Shown piece after piece: positions 24,742 to 35,403 of a stretch of 64,000 nucleotides of DNA. The translations under genes were made by a program, and so were the position numbers. The stretch is from the NCBI GenBank assembly GCA_002150815.3, contig NDFF03000093.1, forward strand, positions 124,001 to 188,000, in the 5' to 3' direction. The notes under the pieces are model-generated. The model was given only the letters and a program-made list of their open reading frames with translations. It ran no database searches and was not told where the DNA came from. This DNA comes from Grammothele lineata (Eukaryota > Basidiomycota > Agaricomycetes > Polyporales > Polyporaceae). Numbering within the stretch: the stretch's first letter is position 1; each line of letters starts with the position of its first letter.

Positions 24742-26275
24742 AATGTAACGAAGTATATTGCAGTCACGCATTACGAGACTATGTGCGTGGCACAACGAGG
24801 GCAGTCGACAGTCAGGCCTTCAGGTCCCCTCGGTCCTTGGACAACAAAATACACGCCTGACTTCCCATTGGACATTCAGGCAGTCGAACGTTGAACTCTG
24901 GACCTCACTACCACTGTGCCAGATGCTAATACTGAGCGCTAAAATTTCAGTTATTGAGTCGTTGGCAAAAGCTGTCGACGAAGTTGAAAGGCTTCATGCT
25001 CAACTGCGCTGACTAGAGGATGTCCTGTTTCTACTACAAGATCTTCACCCTGATGCAGCATGTGGAGCAGCAAGCGAGTCTGAAGCAAAACTGCCAGGAG
25101 AACATCGCTGGATATTTGAAAGCAGACATGATCTTCCGTTCTCCCTTGAACTGGACATTGGTGGCTCAAGAATCCCAGGATAAAGCTCCCAGAAAGGTCT
25201 AAGGTTGAGAGGGAAAGGTCCATTTCGATATTTTAGAGCGCGGCTGCTATGAGTCCAACACGTGGGTGGCACGATCATCCACATAGAACCCGTCTTGATA
25301 TTGTGACAAGCTACTATTCGCCCGGGTCGCCGAGTCCGACAGGGCAGCTTGAGCGATACATTCTCTTCTCCGAGTCCGCACTAGCGTGGAACTCTGACAC
25401 GACATCCGAAGGCCAGAAAAAAAACTGCCGTTGCGGGATTAAGACAGGATGATACCGCGGACATACGAGGGCCGGGCAGCAACACCCGATCCTGCGGCAG
25501 ATTTATGGCGTCGCGTGCCGGTGTTGTGCAAGGCCGCGCTATTCTTGACGATTCGGCCGCGAACAACTTCTTTCAGACCACGAGATCGTCAGTGTTGAGC
25601 TGAACGAGGAAGCCTGGACTATTAGTGGAACGCTCGAGCGGCTCAGGAATAGATGGTGCATGACTGTTTCAGCCGCATGAAAGCGTTGGCATGTCAGACG
25701 CGGATGTATTCCGCATCTCGCTAGACTTGGGGCGCACTATGAGCTATACCGGTGCTGGAATGAGACGTTGTTCAAGAAACGACGCAGGTGAAATCCGTAT
25801 TATCAGTGTCGCAGAAAGACAGTTAACGGCATTTGATAACTCACCAATCAGGTTTTTCCTGGTGGACCCGCTTTCGTCATGAAGCTTCGGTCGACCGCAG
25901 CGGCTGCCACTTTGGTGTCACCGGTACCGATGCTACCGTGCAAGCTGAATATGCGGACTGAACTGCATACTAACTCGACTAGAACCAAGCATTTGATACC
26001 AATCCAAATTGTAAGTATTTCTTCACAGGAAGCGAGCAAGATATCAGAGATTGGAGGGCGCCCTGAGCGTGATAATTGGGCTGGGGCAGCTGTGGCTGTC
26101 ATAGTAAGAGGACATGATGTTGGCGCAGGCGCTTCCAGCTCACCGGGGGAACGGAAGCGCGCGCAGTGCCCCGCAATCTCCGCGCCCTCCCAGCCGCGAA
26201 GTTCTCGTCGGTCATCGTTGCTCCTGCCATCTACATCCTCGTCCCGACACTTTTTCCGACTACACTTCCGTAACA
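24742..26275. other. Intergenic region with interrupted coding-like pieces
   Basis: About 1.5 kb without an intact gene. Around 24950-25400 neighbouring frames give protein-like fragments (for example EVERLHAQLR, LEDVLFLLQDLHPDA and WIFESRHDLPFSLELDIGG) separated by stops and frame changes, which looks like decayed coding sequence. I cannot assign a family. The right end should be the promoter of the CHZ1-like gene. Confidence 0.3.
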
Positions 26276-26891
26276 ATGGCCTCGAGGAGCAAGCGTCGCG
26301 CGGAGCCTGAACCAGACAAGAAGAAGAGAAAAAAGTAACGTCGATTTCTCCGCTGTACGGCCGCATGCGCGAGTTACGAACACGCGCCGTCGGTTCCTCT
26401 CCCCTCAAGGGCCAAGCGCGACTCGGATGAGGATGACTTTGAGGCGAGCGACGCTGACTCGGATGAGGGCGTGGACAACGGTATGTTCTCCCTATCTCCT
26501 TTGCGCTTCTACTGGGTGGGCTGAGCATTGGATTTGGTTGTTGTGGCGACACACAGACGAGCTGGAAGCATTGAGCACGGAGAACATCATCACCACCGGC
26601 CGTCGTACGCGTGGAATTCGCGTAGACTATACCCAGGTCAAGGGCTTCAAAGCCGGTGATGACGACGAGGACGAGGACGATGATGAAGACGACGAGCCAA
26701 AGAAGAAGAAAAGCAGCAGCAGCAAGAGTTCCAGCAAGGCCAAACCGTCCAGTTCGAGCTCGTCGAAGCGAAAGCCCCCGGCCCCGCCTCCTAAGCCCGC
26801 GAAGAAATCTGCCAAGCGTATCGTGTCAGACGATGAAGACGATGAGGATGAGGACAAGGACGATGAAGATGATGAGGATGAGGACGATTGA
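26276..26891 (+). CDS. CHZ1: CHZ1-type histone H2A.Z chaperone
   Basis: Three exons: 26276-26334, 26410-26480, 26557-26891; 154 aa, phases consistent. The N-terminus is a basic stretch (RSKRRAEPEPDKKKRKK) followed by an acidic segment. The CHZ motif sits at about residues 44-66 (DELEALSTENIITTGRRTRG), the signature of nuclear chaperones that bind H2A.Z-H2B dimers and hand them to the SWR1 remodeller. The rest is a Lys/Ser-rich linker and an Asp/Glu tail. Length is close to yeast Chz1 (about 150 aa). The match rests on the GRRTRG core and the surrounding acidic composition. The protein should act in the nucleus. Confidence 0.85.
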
Positions 26892-27702
26892 CCTGCGCTA
26901 AAGAAATGGATGTATGAATTGTGGTACGCCCTCAACTTTGTTTGCTTCAGAGCGATGACTTGACGTTCCGTCTCGTTAGGATTGCGCTTCTGTATGTAAA
27001 GATAAACTGTTCATTGTGTGTACGTCATGCCGGAATATATATCAACGACAGCCTGAGATGATTTTTATCACCCAATAACTCGTCCGTGTACCCGACCTCG
27101 TCTCAACTTTGCTGCAAGCTATCAGTTTTCACATAGCTTCTTAGACGCTTCTGCAGATCCCTCTTCTGTAACCGGTGCCATACGCCATACCCCAATGCTC
27201 GATGTCCTCGCGTTCGAAGTCTGGAAGCTGGAACCTCTCCCTCGTGATGACTGATGTATTACATACACAGACAATATCTCCCCCGAGTGGGAATTTATGC
27301 TCGTCACCGGCGGCTTGGAGGTCGGATTGAATACCTGCCTCACTAGATCGCTCAAGACGGACTGGCGGCGGATCCGACAGTATCTGCTGTATTCCCCGAC
27401 TCTGAGGTACGCCCTATTGCGCAGTGTGAGCTCTGGGGCGGAGCGTACAATCACATAAATGTTCGGTGTCCGAATATTCATAGCGAAAGACTGCATAGGT
27501 CATAACCTTTCGACAGCGTTGAATGTGCTACAGGTACAACCCCACGATATGCTGTCGTCAACACGCCCTCCAAAGCGTCCCTCAGACGCAAGACATGGGG
27601 CGATCTATACTCCGCGCGTCAGTAAAAGTTTATTCTCGCGTCACGATGTCGTACCTCTCTTCCTCTGTGTCGAAGTGCCTCGCAAGACGCGACTAGTGGT
27701 GG
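26892..27702. other. Convergent spacer between CHZ1-like and F-box genes
   Basis: About 810 nt between two convergent genes. It includes both 3' ends and, on the minus strand near 27122-27450, a possible F-box C-terminal relic listed separately. Nothing else is supported. Confidence 0.4.
27290..27450 (-). pseudogene. Possible F-box C-terminal relic
   Basis: A minus-strand frame contains SDLVRQVFNPTS, nearly identical to SDLVRQVFPTS at the C-terminus of the F-box gene at 38417-40077. The preceding residues (ELTLRNRAYLRVGE) loosely match that gene's LEDLTVAHVSRVGK. No F-box exon or LRR body is found nearby. A chance match over so short a stretch cannot be excluded. Confidence 0.35.
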
Positions 27703-29502
27703 TCAGCGACGCTCATCACGCCTCTGCTGTATGGTGCGTATCAGCGATTTCCACCACTTATCGAGTGGCTTCTTGGGTATTCCGCGTAGCATTCCGTCGA
27801 AGCGGTGCTCGCAACTGCGCGCGAGGTCGAGATTGGGGAACAGTTTGTCCAGGAACTCGGCTATGGAGGCGGCGCTGAGATCGTGCCGCATGGGGAACGG
27901 CTTGGACCTCATGAACGGCACGAGACACAGGAATTCGAGGGGGTGATTCGGTGTTGGGGGTTGCGCTGGCCATGAGGGCACCTCGTCCCAGACCGTCGAT
28001 CGCATGTCGATGGAGTCGATGTGGAATTCGACGAGCATGGGGCAGAAACGCGCGATGCCGACTAGGATGCTCGGGGAGGGGTGCATCTCTAGCTCCCTGA
28101 TTAAACCGGGCGTCGGCGAATCAGTGCCGCCGTACGCGTGTCCTCTGAGGTTGAACACCCGGAGGTTGCGGCCACAAGCATGGATCAGGGCGAGGATGTC
28201 GTCGTCGAGGCAAGAGAAGTGGGGTCTGGGGAACCCACTGGACAAGGTGAGTGAGGTGAGGTGTGGCATCTTCCTCACGTGCGAGAGGAGAAAACTGGAG
28301 ACAGAGAGCACTGTGTCGCGATTGTATGGAGCAACTAGGCCGTCACCTGCGATGTAGTCGCGGACGCGGAACATGAATGAATGGAGAGCAGGGGCCAGTG
28401 TGGTACTGGACCAGGCGTCGATGCAGCGCTGGAAGTTTTCGGGAGATTCGACGTTGGGCACAATCGCTAAGTGAAGGAGTTTGGGAGCAACTAGGGAGAT
28501 TGCGAGAGAGGATAGATCGTCTACGCTTCCCGCGCAACTGAGGTGTGTTAGCACTGGAAAGATGAGTGTTTCACGTGGCGCTTGCAGATCGAGAGCCTCG
28601 AGGAAGATGTCGAGATTTTCGAGGTAGGGCAGTTTAGTGAGATGGCGCAGTAGACTTGTCGAAATGGACGGATAAAGAGCGACTGAGAAACTCCGCAAGG
28701 CGCGTAGAAATTTAAGACCCTCGAAAGGGATCGTCATGATGACGCTGTACTTTTCGCATTCTACATGGAGATGCTGGAGGAGGGGAACGTGACGAAGGAA
28801 CGTGTGTATACTCTCTGCGAAAGTGTCATATGCAGCCATCCCCGGAGGGACGATGCCGAGGGTGCTGATATGAGGCGAGGTTAGATGAGGAAACATGGGA
28901 ATTTCGGCGAGACTGATGGTCAATGAACGCAGAGCTGGGAAGAGCGGAGCGCCCCCATTATGCGCAAACAGTTTCGCGAGAAGTTCGGCCTCCACTGAAT
29001 ATGCCAGTGGGATATAGCCACATGTATCCTTGATAAGGATGCGAGCCGCGCATCTCAGGAATCTTTCCCAGCGATTGGCGTCTTCGTAACTGCAAGGTGT
29101 AGTAGAAAGTATCTAGGACGAGTTGCGATCAGCGTTATGCACATAAGAAGCGGATGGAAAAGACGATACTTCGCGAGCGTACTCCGAATTCACATATTCC
29201 AACCCATAGACAGCTTCGTATTCGAGAGACAGCGAGCGAGAGTCACGTAGGATCCTCCAAAGCGGCCTGAAGCTGCGGAGTATCCTCCAAACTACACGGG
29301 ATGCGGGTTCTGTGAAGGAGCGACATACGCGAGCAGCATTTCTACACGTAGCCCGGTGAGCCTCGTCGCCTGGGTTGAAGACATCAAAGATCATATAGAG
29401 AACGTCTTCATCCTTGAGGGCGCGATGAGTGTTGTTGCGGGCAGATGTCAAAGCCAACATGTGAGAGACAGCTGCGAGTGAGATGACGCGCGGCGAAAGC
29501 AA
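27703..29502 (-). CDS. F-box/LRR-like protein, type A
   Basis: Two exons: 29170-29502 (111 codons) and 27703-29112 (470 codons with stop), intron 29113-29169 (57 nt, GTATCG ... CTAG), phase 0; 580 aa. The F-box is at about residues 30-75 (LKDEDVLYMIFDVFNPGD ... ARVCRSFTEPASRVVWRIL). Exon 2 starts ILSTTPCSYEDANRWERFL and continues as a leucine-rich-like solenoid (LFPALRSLTISL, LPYLENLDIFLE, LLHLAIVPNVE), ending FLDKLFPNLDLARS and a basic tail. It belongs with the genes at 2453-4298 and 35404-37366 by intron site and C-terminal motif. It probably acts as an SCF substrate receptor; target unknown. The first ATG is used; the ATG 14 codons later is equally possible. Confidence 0.87.
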
Positions 29503-30025
29503 GGCTGGACGATGAGTCTCTCGGCTTCAACTTGAAGTGGGAACAGGCTGCCTAGGTACGCGTCGTCGGCGGGGCCGCAAATACCATGAGAGCAACTTAT
29601 AATGATGTAAGCAGACGTCAGGTGCTTGCGGCTGGCACGAGCGAAGACCCGAAGCTTGAGTCGCCTGAATACTTCCATTTGGTGGGAGGAAGAAACTTGC
29701 GTATGACTCGCGCGCCCTGGCTCCGAATGATGCACGCCAATATTCTTCACTTGCCATCATCACGGTGCTCTACGCACTCATCCTACGGATGCGGACGTTA
29801 TCATGTATCAAAGGTCTGCTCAAGACACGGTGACAACTAAAGCGCATAAAGGTAGTTTGCATGTCAGCCCGGGCAGCGGACTTAATGCATGTAGCCATGG
29901 ACCTCCTGTTGACAGCTGCTGTACCTGATCTGTATATTATTAGACGCGGTGTCGTTTGGTACCACTGCGTCCTGAGGGAGGCAGAGAATAGTGTCATAGT
30001 CACAAAATGATACTCAAAGTACGCG
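29503..30025. other. Spacer between F-box gene and U6 copy 1
   Basis: About 520 nt upstream of the minus-strand F-box gene and downstream of the minus-strand U6 gene. It should hold the F-box promoter. No reading frame or RNA feature is supported. Confidence 0.4.
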
Positions 30026-30031
30026 AAAAAA
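30026..30031 (-). terminator. RNA polymerase III terminator of U6 copy 1
   Basis: A run of six A on the plus strand, that is TTTTTT on the transcribed strand, directly after the U6 3' tail. Runs of four or more T end polymerase III transcripts. Confidence 0.75.
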
Positions 30032-30092
30032 TAAATATTGAGACCTGTAGGTCTACCACTCCGGGAAAGCGTGTCATCCTTGTGCAGGGGCC

Positions 30093-30123
<31 letters not shown>

Positions 30124-30147
30124 TTCGTATGTCACCCCGAAGGGGAC
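30032..30147 (-). ncRNA. U6: U6 spliceosomal snRNA, copy 1
   Basis: The minus strand gives the full U6 core: a 5' stem-loop (GTCCCCTTCGGGGTGACAT), then AATTGGAACGATACAGAGAA with the invariant ACAGAGA box, GATTAGCATGGCCCCTGC, and AAGGATGACACGC. The tail after ACACGC can fold as a hairpin (AGACCTACAGGTCT) before an AU-rich end and a T run. U6 is the catalytic core RNA of the spliceosome and pairs with U4 and U2. Upstream sequence shows no clear TATA box. Copy 2 at 38090-38205 is almost identical within the gene but unrelated in both flanks. The start is placed at the first base of the 5' stem. Confidence 0.95.
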
Positions 30148-30448
30148 AACTGAGGTGGGGAGATGTTAGCGGGAAGCAAAAGAGTCTTGCTTTCAGTCGA
30201 GCGCGCGGGTGCCCGACCGGCGTCTTTGGACCAAGTCATGGGGACACCGGCGACGGCTGTGGACCTCGACCGAGGCCGGCTCCTTCGCGCCTTACCAGTG
30301 ACCCCACATCCCCGCAACCGACATGATGCCCTCTCTCCGATATTCCCCTTACGACATATCCTTGTCTTCAGACATCGGTCTGCGCGGCTTCTGCCATTTG
30401 TTTCCGCCGCAATAGCTGCATCTGTCTCGCCGCAAGTCTCACTTGAAA

Positions 30449-33224
30449 ATGGCCCCGGAGAACCAGAATATGTCGGACATGAAGCAGACTCGCCTGTGCT
30501 CAACTGTCGACGTTGGAAGCCTACACTCGTACATTTAGGGTAGGTATATGCTTGCCTAGCAATTTTGGTCGACCTAACTATTGTGTAGGGGAATGGGAAT
30601 GGAACATACGGCAACGCGTGGAGTCCGTGTTGTCTAAGGATCCTGTGTTCGACAAGTCGCGGAGGTGATTTCTATCCTCACGAGTCCGTCCCACTAGGCT
30701 GATGTTTGACTTGCTAGGCCGTTCATGACGTGCAGCGACCTGTATCGTCGCGCTTTTGTCATAACAAATCGGGTGTATGAACTACAAGAACAGCACAAAT
30801 GGTCTGCAGAGGAGGCCGCGGTAGCTTTTCGCATCATTGACGAGCCGCTACCCATCTTTCTTCATGCTTCAGGTGAGTTGTTTCGACACATCTGCGCCGC
30901 ACCAATACAGAATATCGTCTATCAAGCTTTCGAGCCTGTCATTCGGTCTCAAGGCTCGCCGGAGTTGAAGAAGAAGTATGGAGAGGTTATTGCAAAACGA
31001 GGGATCCATGGGTATGTCTGCTGCTACTCAGTGCTTCTTGTGTACGCCACCACCCCGCCACTTCCGCTCGATCGTGTCCTTGCGGTCTAATGTGCGTACC
31101 TAGAGCGTATCTTCAAACCGAGCTTGGACACGGCACAAACGTCCCCGCTCTCGAGACAACGGCCACCTATATTCCCGCAACGCACGAATTCGAGATACGC
31201 TCTCCCACTGTGACGAGTAACAAGTGGTGGATTGGGGCGCTTGGCAAGACTGCAACCCACGGTGTCGTCCAAGCCCGCCTCATACTCCCCTCCGGCAAAG
31301 ATGTTGGCCCCCACCTTTTCTTCGTGCAGCTCCGGTCGCTCGAGGACCACAAGGTCCTTCCCGGAATCACAGTTGGTGATATCGGTGCGTCTGGGCGTAT
31401 GGGTTGGGGGGCTGTTGTTGATGGTATCGAAGGCCCCAAGGCTATGGGAGGATACAACGCGGTCTACAACGGATACGCTCGCTTCAATCATGTGCGCATT
31501 CCTCGCGAGAACATGCTGTCGGCATTCGCATCTGTGACGCCCGAAGGCGAGTATGTTAAGCCTCCTCATGCGAAGTTGAGCTACGGTGGGGTACGTGCAT
31601 TTGTAGCAGGTTCCTACGTTGTTATTCGTCCTTTCCCATTTAAATGTTCTATATTCGTTCGAAGTAGGCCTGCTTCGGCGTACAAAGCGCATACAGCCAA
31701 TTATATCGTGTACGGCATGGTCAGTCAGGCCAGCTAGACACTTGCAAAAGGTGCTGCCGTCATGACGATAGCAGGAGCATGCCGTTAACCTAGGACGTCT
31801 GATAGGTATCACGACTGCCCTCCGTTATGCAACAGTCCGAAGACAGGGTACGAAAGAAGAGGACGGTCTCGAACGACAAGTCATTACCTGCCCTTCCGTC
31901 TACCACCGCCTCCTTCCCATCTTCGCGCGCGCCTATGTGTACGTCCAGCTCGGTCGCAACCTTGTGAGCCTCGCGGTATCTTGTCTTCCTGATGTGCGCT
32001 CACGCTTCGTGTGCAGACAAAGGCCTTCTCGGAGCTGCTCACGCGTTTGGACTCGGGGGACACGTTCTGCACGCCGAAATGCATGCCACCACGAGCGAGC
32101 TATAAGTCCTCGTCACCACCACGGTGATTCAAGACCTCGAGACTGCACGCCGGTGGATGGACGGACACGGATTCAGCGAGTATGCAGGTGTGGGCAGATT
32201 GTATGCGGACTACGTCCCCGTCGCGACGTGCGTCTTCCTTCACCTCAATGTCTCGACCTACGGTGATTGACGTATCTCCTTTGTCGTAGCTATGAAGGCG
32301 AGAACTTCGTCCTCGACCAACAAGTCGTCTGCGCCGCACTGAAAGCCTTCGACGCCGTTGCGTGCAAGAAAATGACGCCATTCCCCGCCCTCGCACCGTC
32401 TTCCGCGTACCTCCGCCGGCTTGTCTCACCACAACCTTCCACTACCCCGGAGCAATGGGAGTGGGCCGACCCGGAGACAGCGATCGCCCTGCTAGAGCGA
32501 CGGGCTGCACTCGTCGTGCAGGAGCGCGCGGCGCGGGTGGCAGACCCGGACTCGAGCATGGATGCAAGGGTGTCGCGCGCGGTGTCGGACGCATTCGTCG
32601 CTGCGCGCGTTGGGAAGTGATCACTGCGCTCGAGGTGCCGAACGCCGAGGTGCTCAGGAAGCTATATCTGCTCGTACGTCTCCTTTCACCCTATCTGCCT
32701 TCGTACACAACGGCTCAAGAGAGGGCTGACGCCGTTCCAGCATCTCCTCACAGCCGTCGAGGGCGCACTGACAGACGTCCTCTCGTTTGGACTTCTCGGC
32801 CCGGCCGGCCCGGCACACGGCCCGACGCGCCTGCGCGTCGCGGTGAAGCGGATGTCCGAGGCGCTCTTGTCCGAGGCTATCGGGCTTTCGGATGGTTTTG
32901 GGCTCTCGGATTGGGAGCTAGACAGGTGCGCTCGTCGTCATTCGCTGTCAGGCGAGGCGATGACTGACGTGCTTTTGATCTGCGCGCGCGCGCGTTCGTT
33001 TGCAGCGCCCTGGGTGCGGACGACGGGAACGCGTACGAGAACCTGTTAAAGAGGGTTCAGATGGAGCCGCTGAATGCGAAGGAAGTGACGGAGGGCTATG
33101 AGGTGAGCGTATGTGTTACTATGCGTAGATGGGCTTTCGTTCTGACATGTTCACTCACGTACAGGAGAGCATCAAGCCAACGCTGAAGCGCGGCCAGAGA
33201 CTCGCTGGATGGCCAAAGTTGTAG
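30449..33224 (+). pseudogene. Acyl-CoA oxidase pseudogene
   Basis: Spliced exons rebuild a peroxisomal acyl-CoA oxidase: an N-terminal helical domain (RLCSTVDVGSLHTYI, SKDPVFDKSR, RPFMTCSDLYRRAF), the FAD-binding core (TELGHGTNVPALETTATY, PHLFFVQLRS, KAMGGYNAVYNGYARFNHVR) and the C-terminal domains (RYATVRRQG, YEGENFVLDQQV, ENLLKRVQMEPLNAKEV). Five lesions break it: an in-frame TAG at 30536-30538; TAG in place of an expected Trp codon at 31735-31737; a one-base frame change near 32065; TAA at 32103-32105; and a frame change near 32617. The C-terminus reads WPKL, not a canonical SKL-type peroxisomal signal. A working enzyme would oxidise acyl-CoA in the first step of peroxisomal beta-oxidation; this copy cannot encode one. 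Introns and protein similarity remain recognisable, so inactivation looks recent. Confidence 0.9.
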
Positions 33225-33840
33225 ATCTATAGGACCGTTTGTATGAGAGTCTGGATTACTGGTATTGTGACCGCTTTAAATGTTCTTTCAACTTCCCATG
33301 AAAGGTGTGCGGGACTGGCGAATAGCGACTGCGCTCATCCTCACGTTATGTGGTTAATGCAACATCTACGCAAGCATTGTGTTCTCTTACGTTTTAGGCC
33401 TCAATGAAACTTCATCACTTTCGAAAGCCAATCCGATTGGACGATCACGCGCCTCAGAAGAACACGCAGTAACCATCGCCGCAAGAGAGGATCAGGCTTG
33501 CGTATCCTATGAGGTACGACGGTGACTCAGCCTCTCACAGCAGCGGCTTGAATGTGATGTCTAGCGCTACCTTGCGACAGGCGTTTGGGAAAAGCGAGAT
33601 GTCGCGGCCGCCCGGCAGGGACTTCTGCTGAGTAAGTGTGTAGATTTCTCGCCTCATCTGCCTGTATGCTTACAATCCAGATGCTCAAGTCTCCGTCAGC
33701 ACACTCGAGCGTTAGCCCCCAAGGTGGAGTATAGAAGCTCGGTGAGCCACACCTCTCTTCCAACGTACTTCATTCCTACTCGAGCAGCCGTTCACTCATC
33801 AACCTTTCAGCAACTCGCATCGACAGACCAGCAATTCATC
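33225..33840. other. Spacer upstream of the epoxide hydrolase gene
   Basis: About 615 nt between the oxidase pseudogene and the epoxide hydrolase start. It probably carries the hydrolase promoter. No gene or repeat is supported. Confidence 0.4.
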
Positions 33841-35075
33841 ATGGACGCCTCGAAGTACAAGGACTGCATAACTCGGCGTGGTCTCAAATACCACTACTAC
33901 CACGTCCCCGCCGCTTCCGGAAAGCCTACGCTGCTCTTCCTTCACGGCTTCCCCGCGACCTCCTTTGATTGGCATCGTCAGGTCGAGCACTTCGAACCGA
34001 AGGGATACGGCCTTATTGTGCCTGACTGCCTCGGCTATGGAGGAACAGCCAAGCCCAGGGAATACGAAGCCTACACAGACAAGCTCCTCGCGGAGGATAT
34101 CATCGACGTCGTGAATGAGGAAAAGCCTGAGATTCTCGTCGGTATAGGGCACGACTGGTACGTCTGTTCAGACCAACCCTTGACTTTCCGAACAGACACC
34201 CATTCACCGCATGCCCTCGATCTAGGGGTTCCGTGATCCTTTCAGCCCTCGCGCATTACTACCAGGACCGCTTCAGAGCGTTTGTCTGGCTCGCGGTTGG
34301 CTATTCTATTCCCACCGCTACGCTGTGGGACCAGAAGATTGTGGACGACATCAGGGCGAGAGGCGGAGGCGATGTGTATGCGTACCAGAAGTTCTTCTGC
34401 GCTCCTGACGGCGCCGCTATATGCGATCGCAACGTCAGTGTGGATTGTTTAGAGTCTTGCGGGGGCACTAACGGCTTATATGGGTTTGTCAGCTCGATAG
34501 CTTCATGCAGCATTTCTACCCTCCGAAGCCAGAGGATTGGCGCGAGTCAATGGTCCAAGACGGGGCGATGCGCGCCGCCATTGAAGCCAACCAGCAGCCT
34601 GGGCGTCCGCTGTGGATGACAGAAGAGGCAAGTTCCTCAATCTTGATTCTTTCGCCTCTGCGCTCGCTAGTGGCTTACGTGCGCTGAAGGAATATCAAAC
34701 GATCCGCGACGCTCTGGCTAAGGGTGGTCTGCACTCTCCGATGAATTACTACAAAGTCAACACCTTCGGCGGTAACGTCGTTGACCACCAAGGTAAGCTA
34801 TCCTACCCCCGTTCCAGCGCTCTGGGTTGATATTGATCTCGCACGACGTGACAGCCATCCCAGAGGACGCGTGGTACGTCCGGAAGCCCGCCCTATTCAT
34901 CGTAGCCAAGCGCGACTTCGTCTGCCACGCGGAACTGTGGACGGGGACAATGACCAAATACGTGGCACAACTGGAGATCGATGAGCTCAACACGGGGCAT
35001 TGGCTGCAAATGGAGGCTACGGCTGAGTTGAACGGTATGATCGAGCGGTGGGTGCAGGGTGCTATCAAGTTGTAA
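33841..35075 (+). CDS. Epoxide hydrolase (alpha/beta hydrolase fold)
   Basis: Five exons: 33841-34157, 34226-34433, 34493-34627, 34690-34792, 34855-35075; 327 aa, phases consistent. The oxyanion motif HGFP is at residues 35-38. The nucleophile elbow GHDWGS contains Asp105, which separates epoxide hydrolases from serine esterases. The acid is Asp275 (AKRDFVC) and the base is His303 (TGHW). All triad members are present. The cap domain includes WMTEE and NYYKV blocks as in soluble epoxide hydrolases. Intron 3 (34628-34689) has a GC donor in the context GAG|GCAAGT, a known minor class. The enzyme should add water to epoxides, for example in lipid or xenobiotic detoxification; the substrate is not known. 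No signal peptide is seen, so it is likely cytosolic. Confidence 0.93.
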
Positions 35076-35403
35076 TTTGTGTGAAGGCGGGCAGTGCATG
35101 TGGTCTGCAGTAGTTGAAGTTGAAATGGCATGCGTCGATTTTGTTGCTACTCTGGCATTGGCGTATAGATGGTATTGTTTGAGGTGCACTCGAGCGGTGG
35201 GTACAGAGCGTTATGACAGTCTGACCAATACGATACACTTAGAGGGGGGGGAAGTTCAATTTGGGGTTCTGTATGTCGTAGCAACCCCAATCCTACACAA
35301 TCTGCTATGCCTGTCAGAATCTCCAGGTACTCGATAACAAAAAGCCATGTCCGTATGATCATGAATGTCTATGTAGTCGAAAAAGTGTCTTCCTCAAGAC
35401 GTA
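35076..35403. other. Convergent spacer, no gene seen
   Basis: 328 nt between the stops of the epoxide hydrolase gene and the minus-strand F-box gene. It holds the two 3' ends only. Confidence 0.5.
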
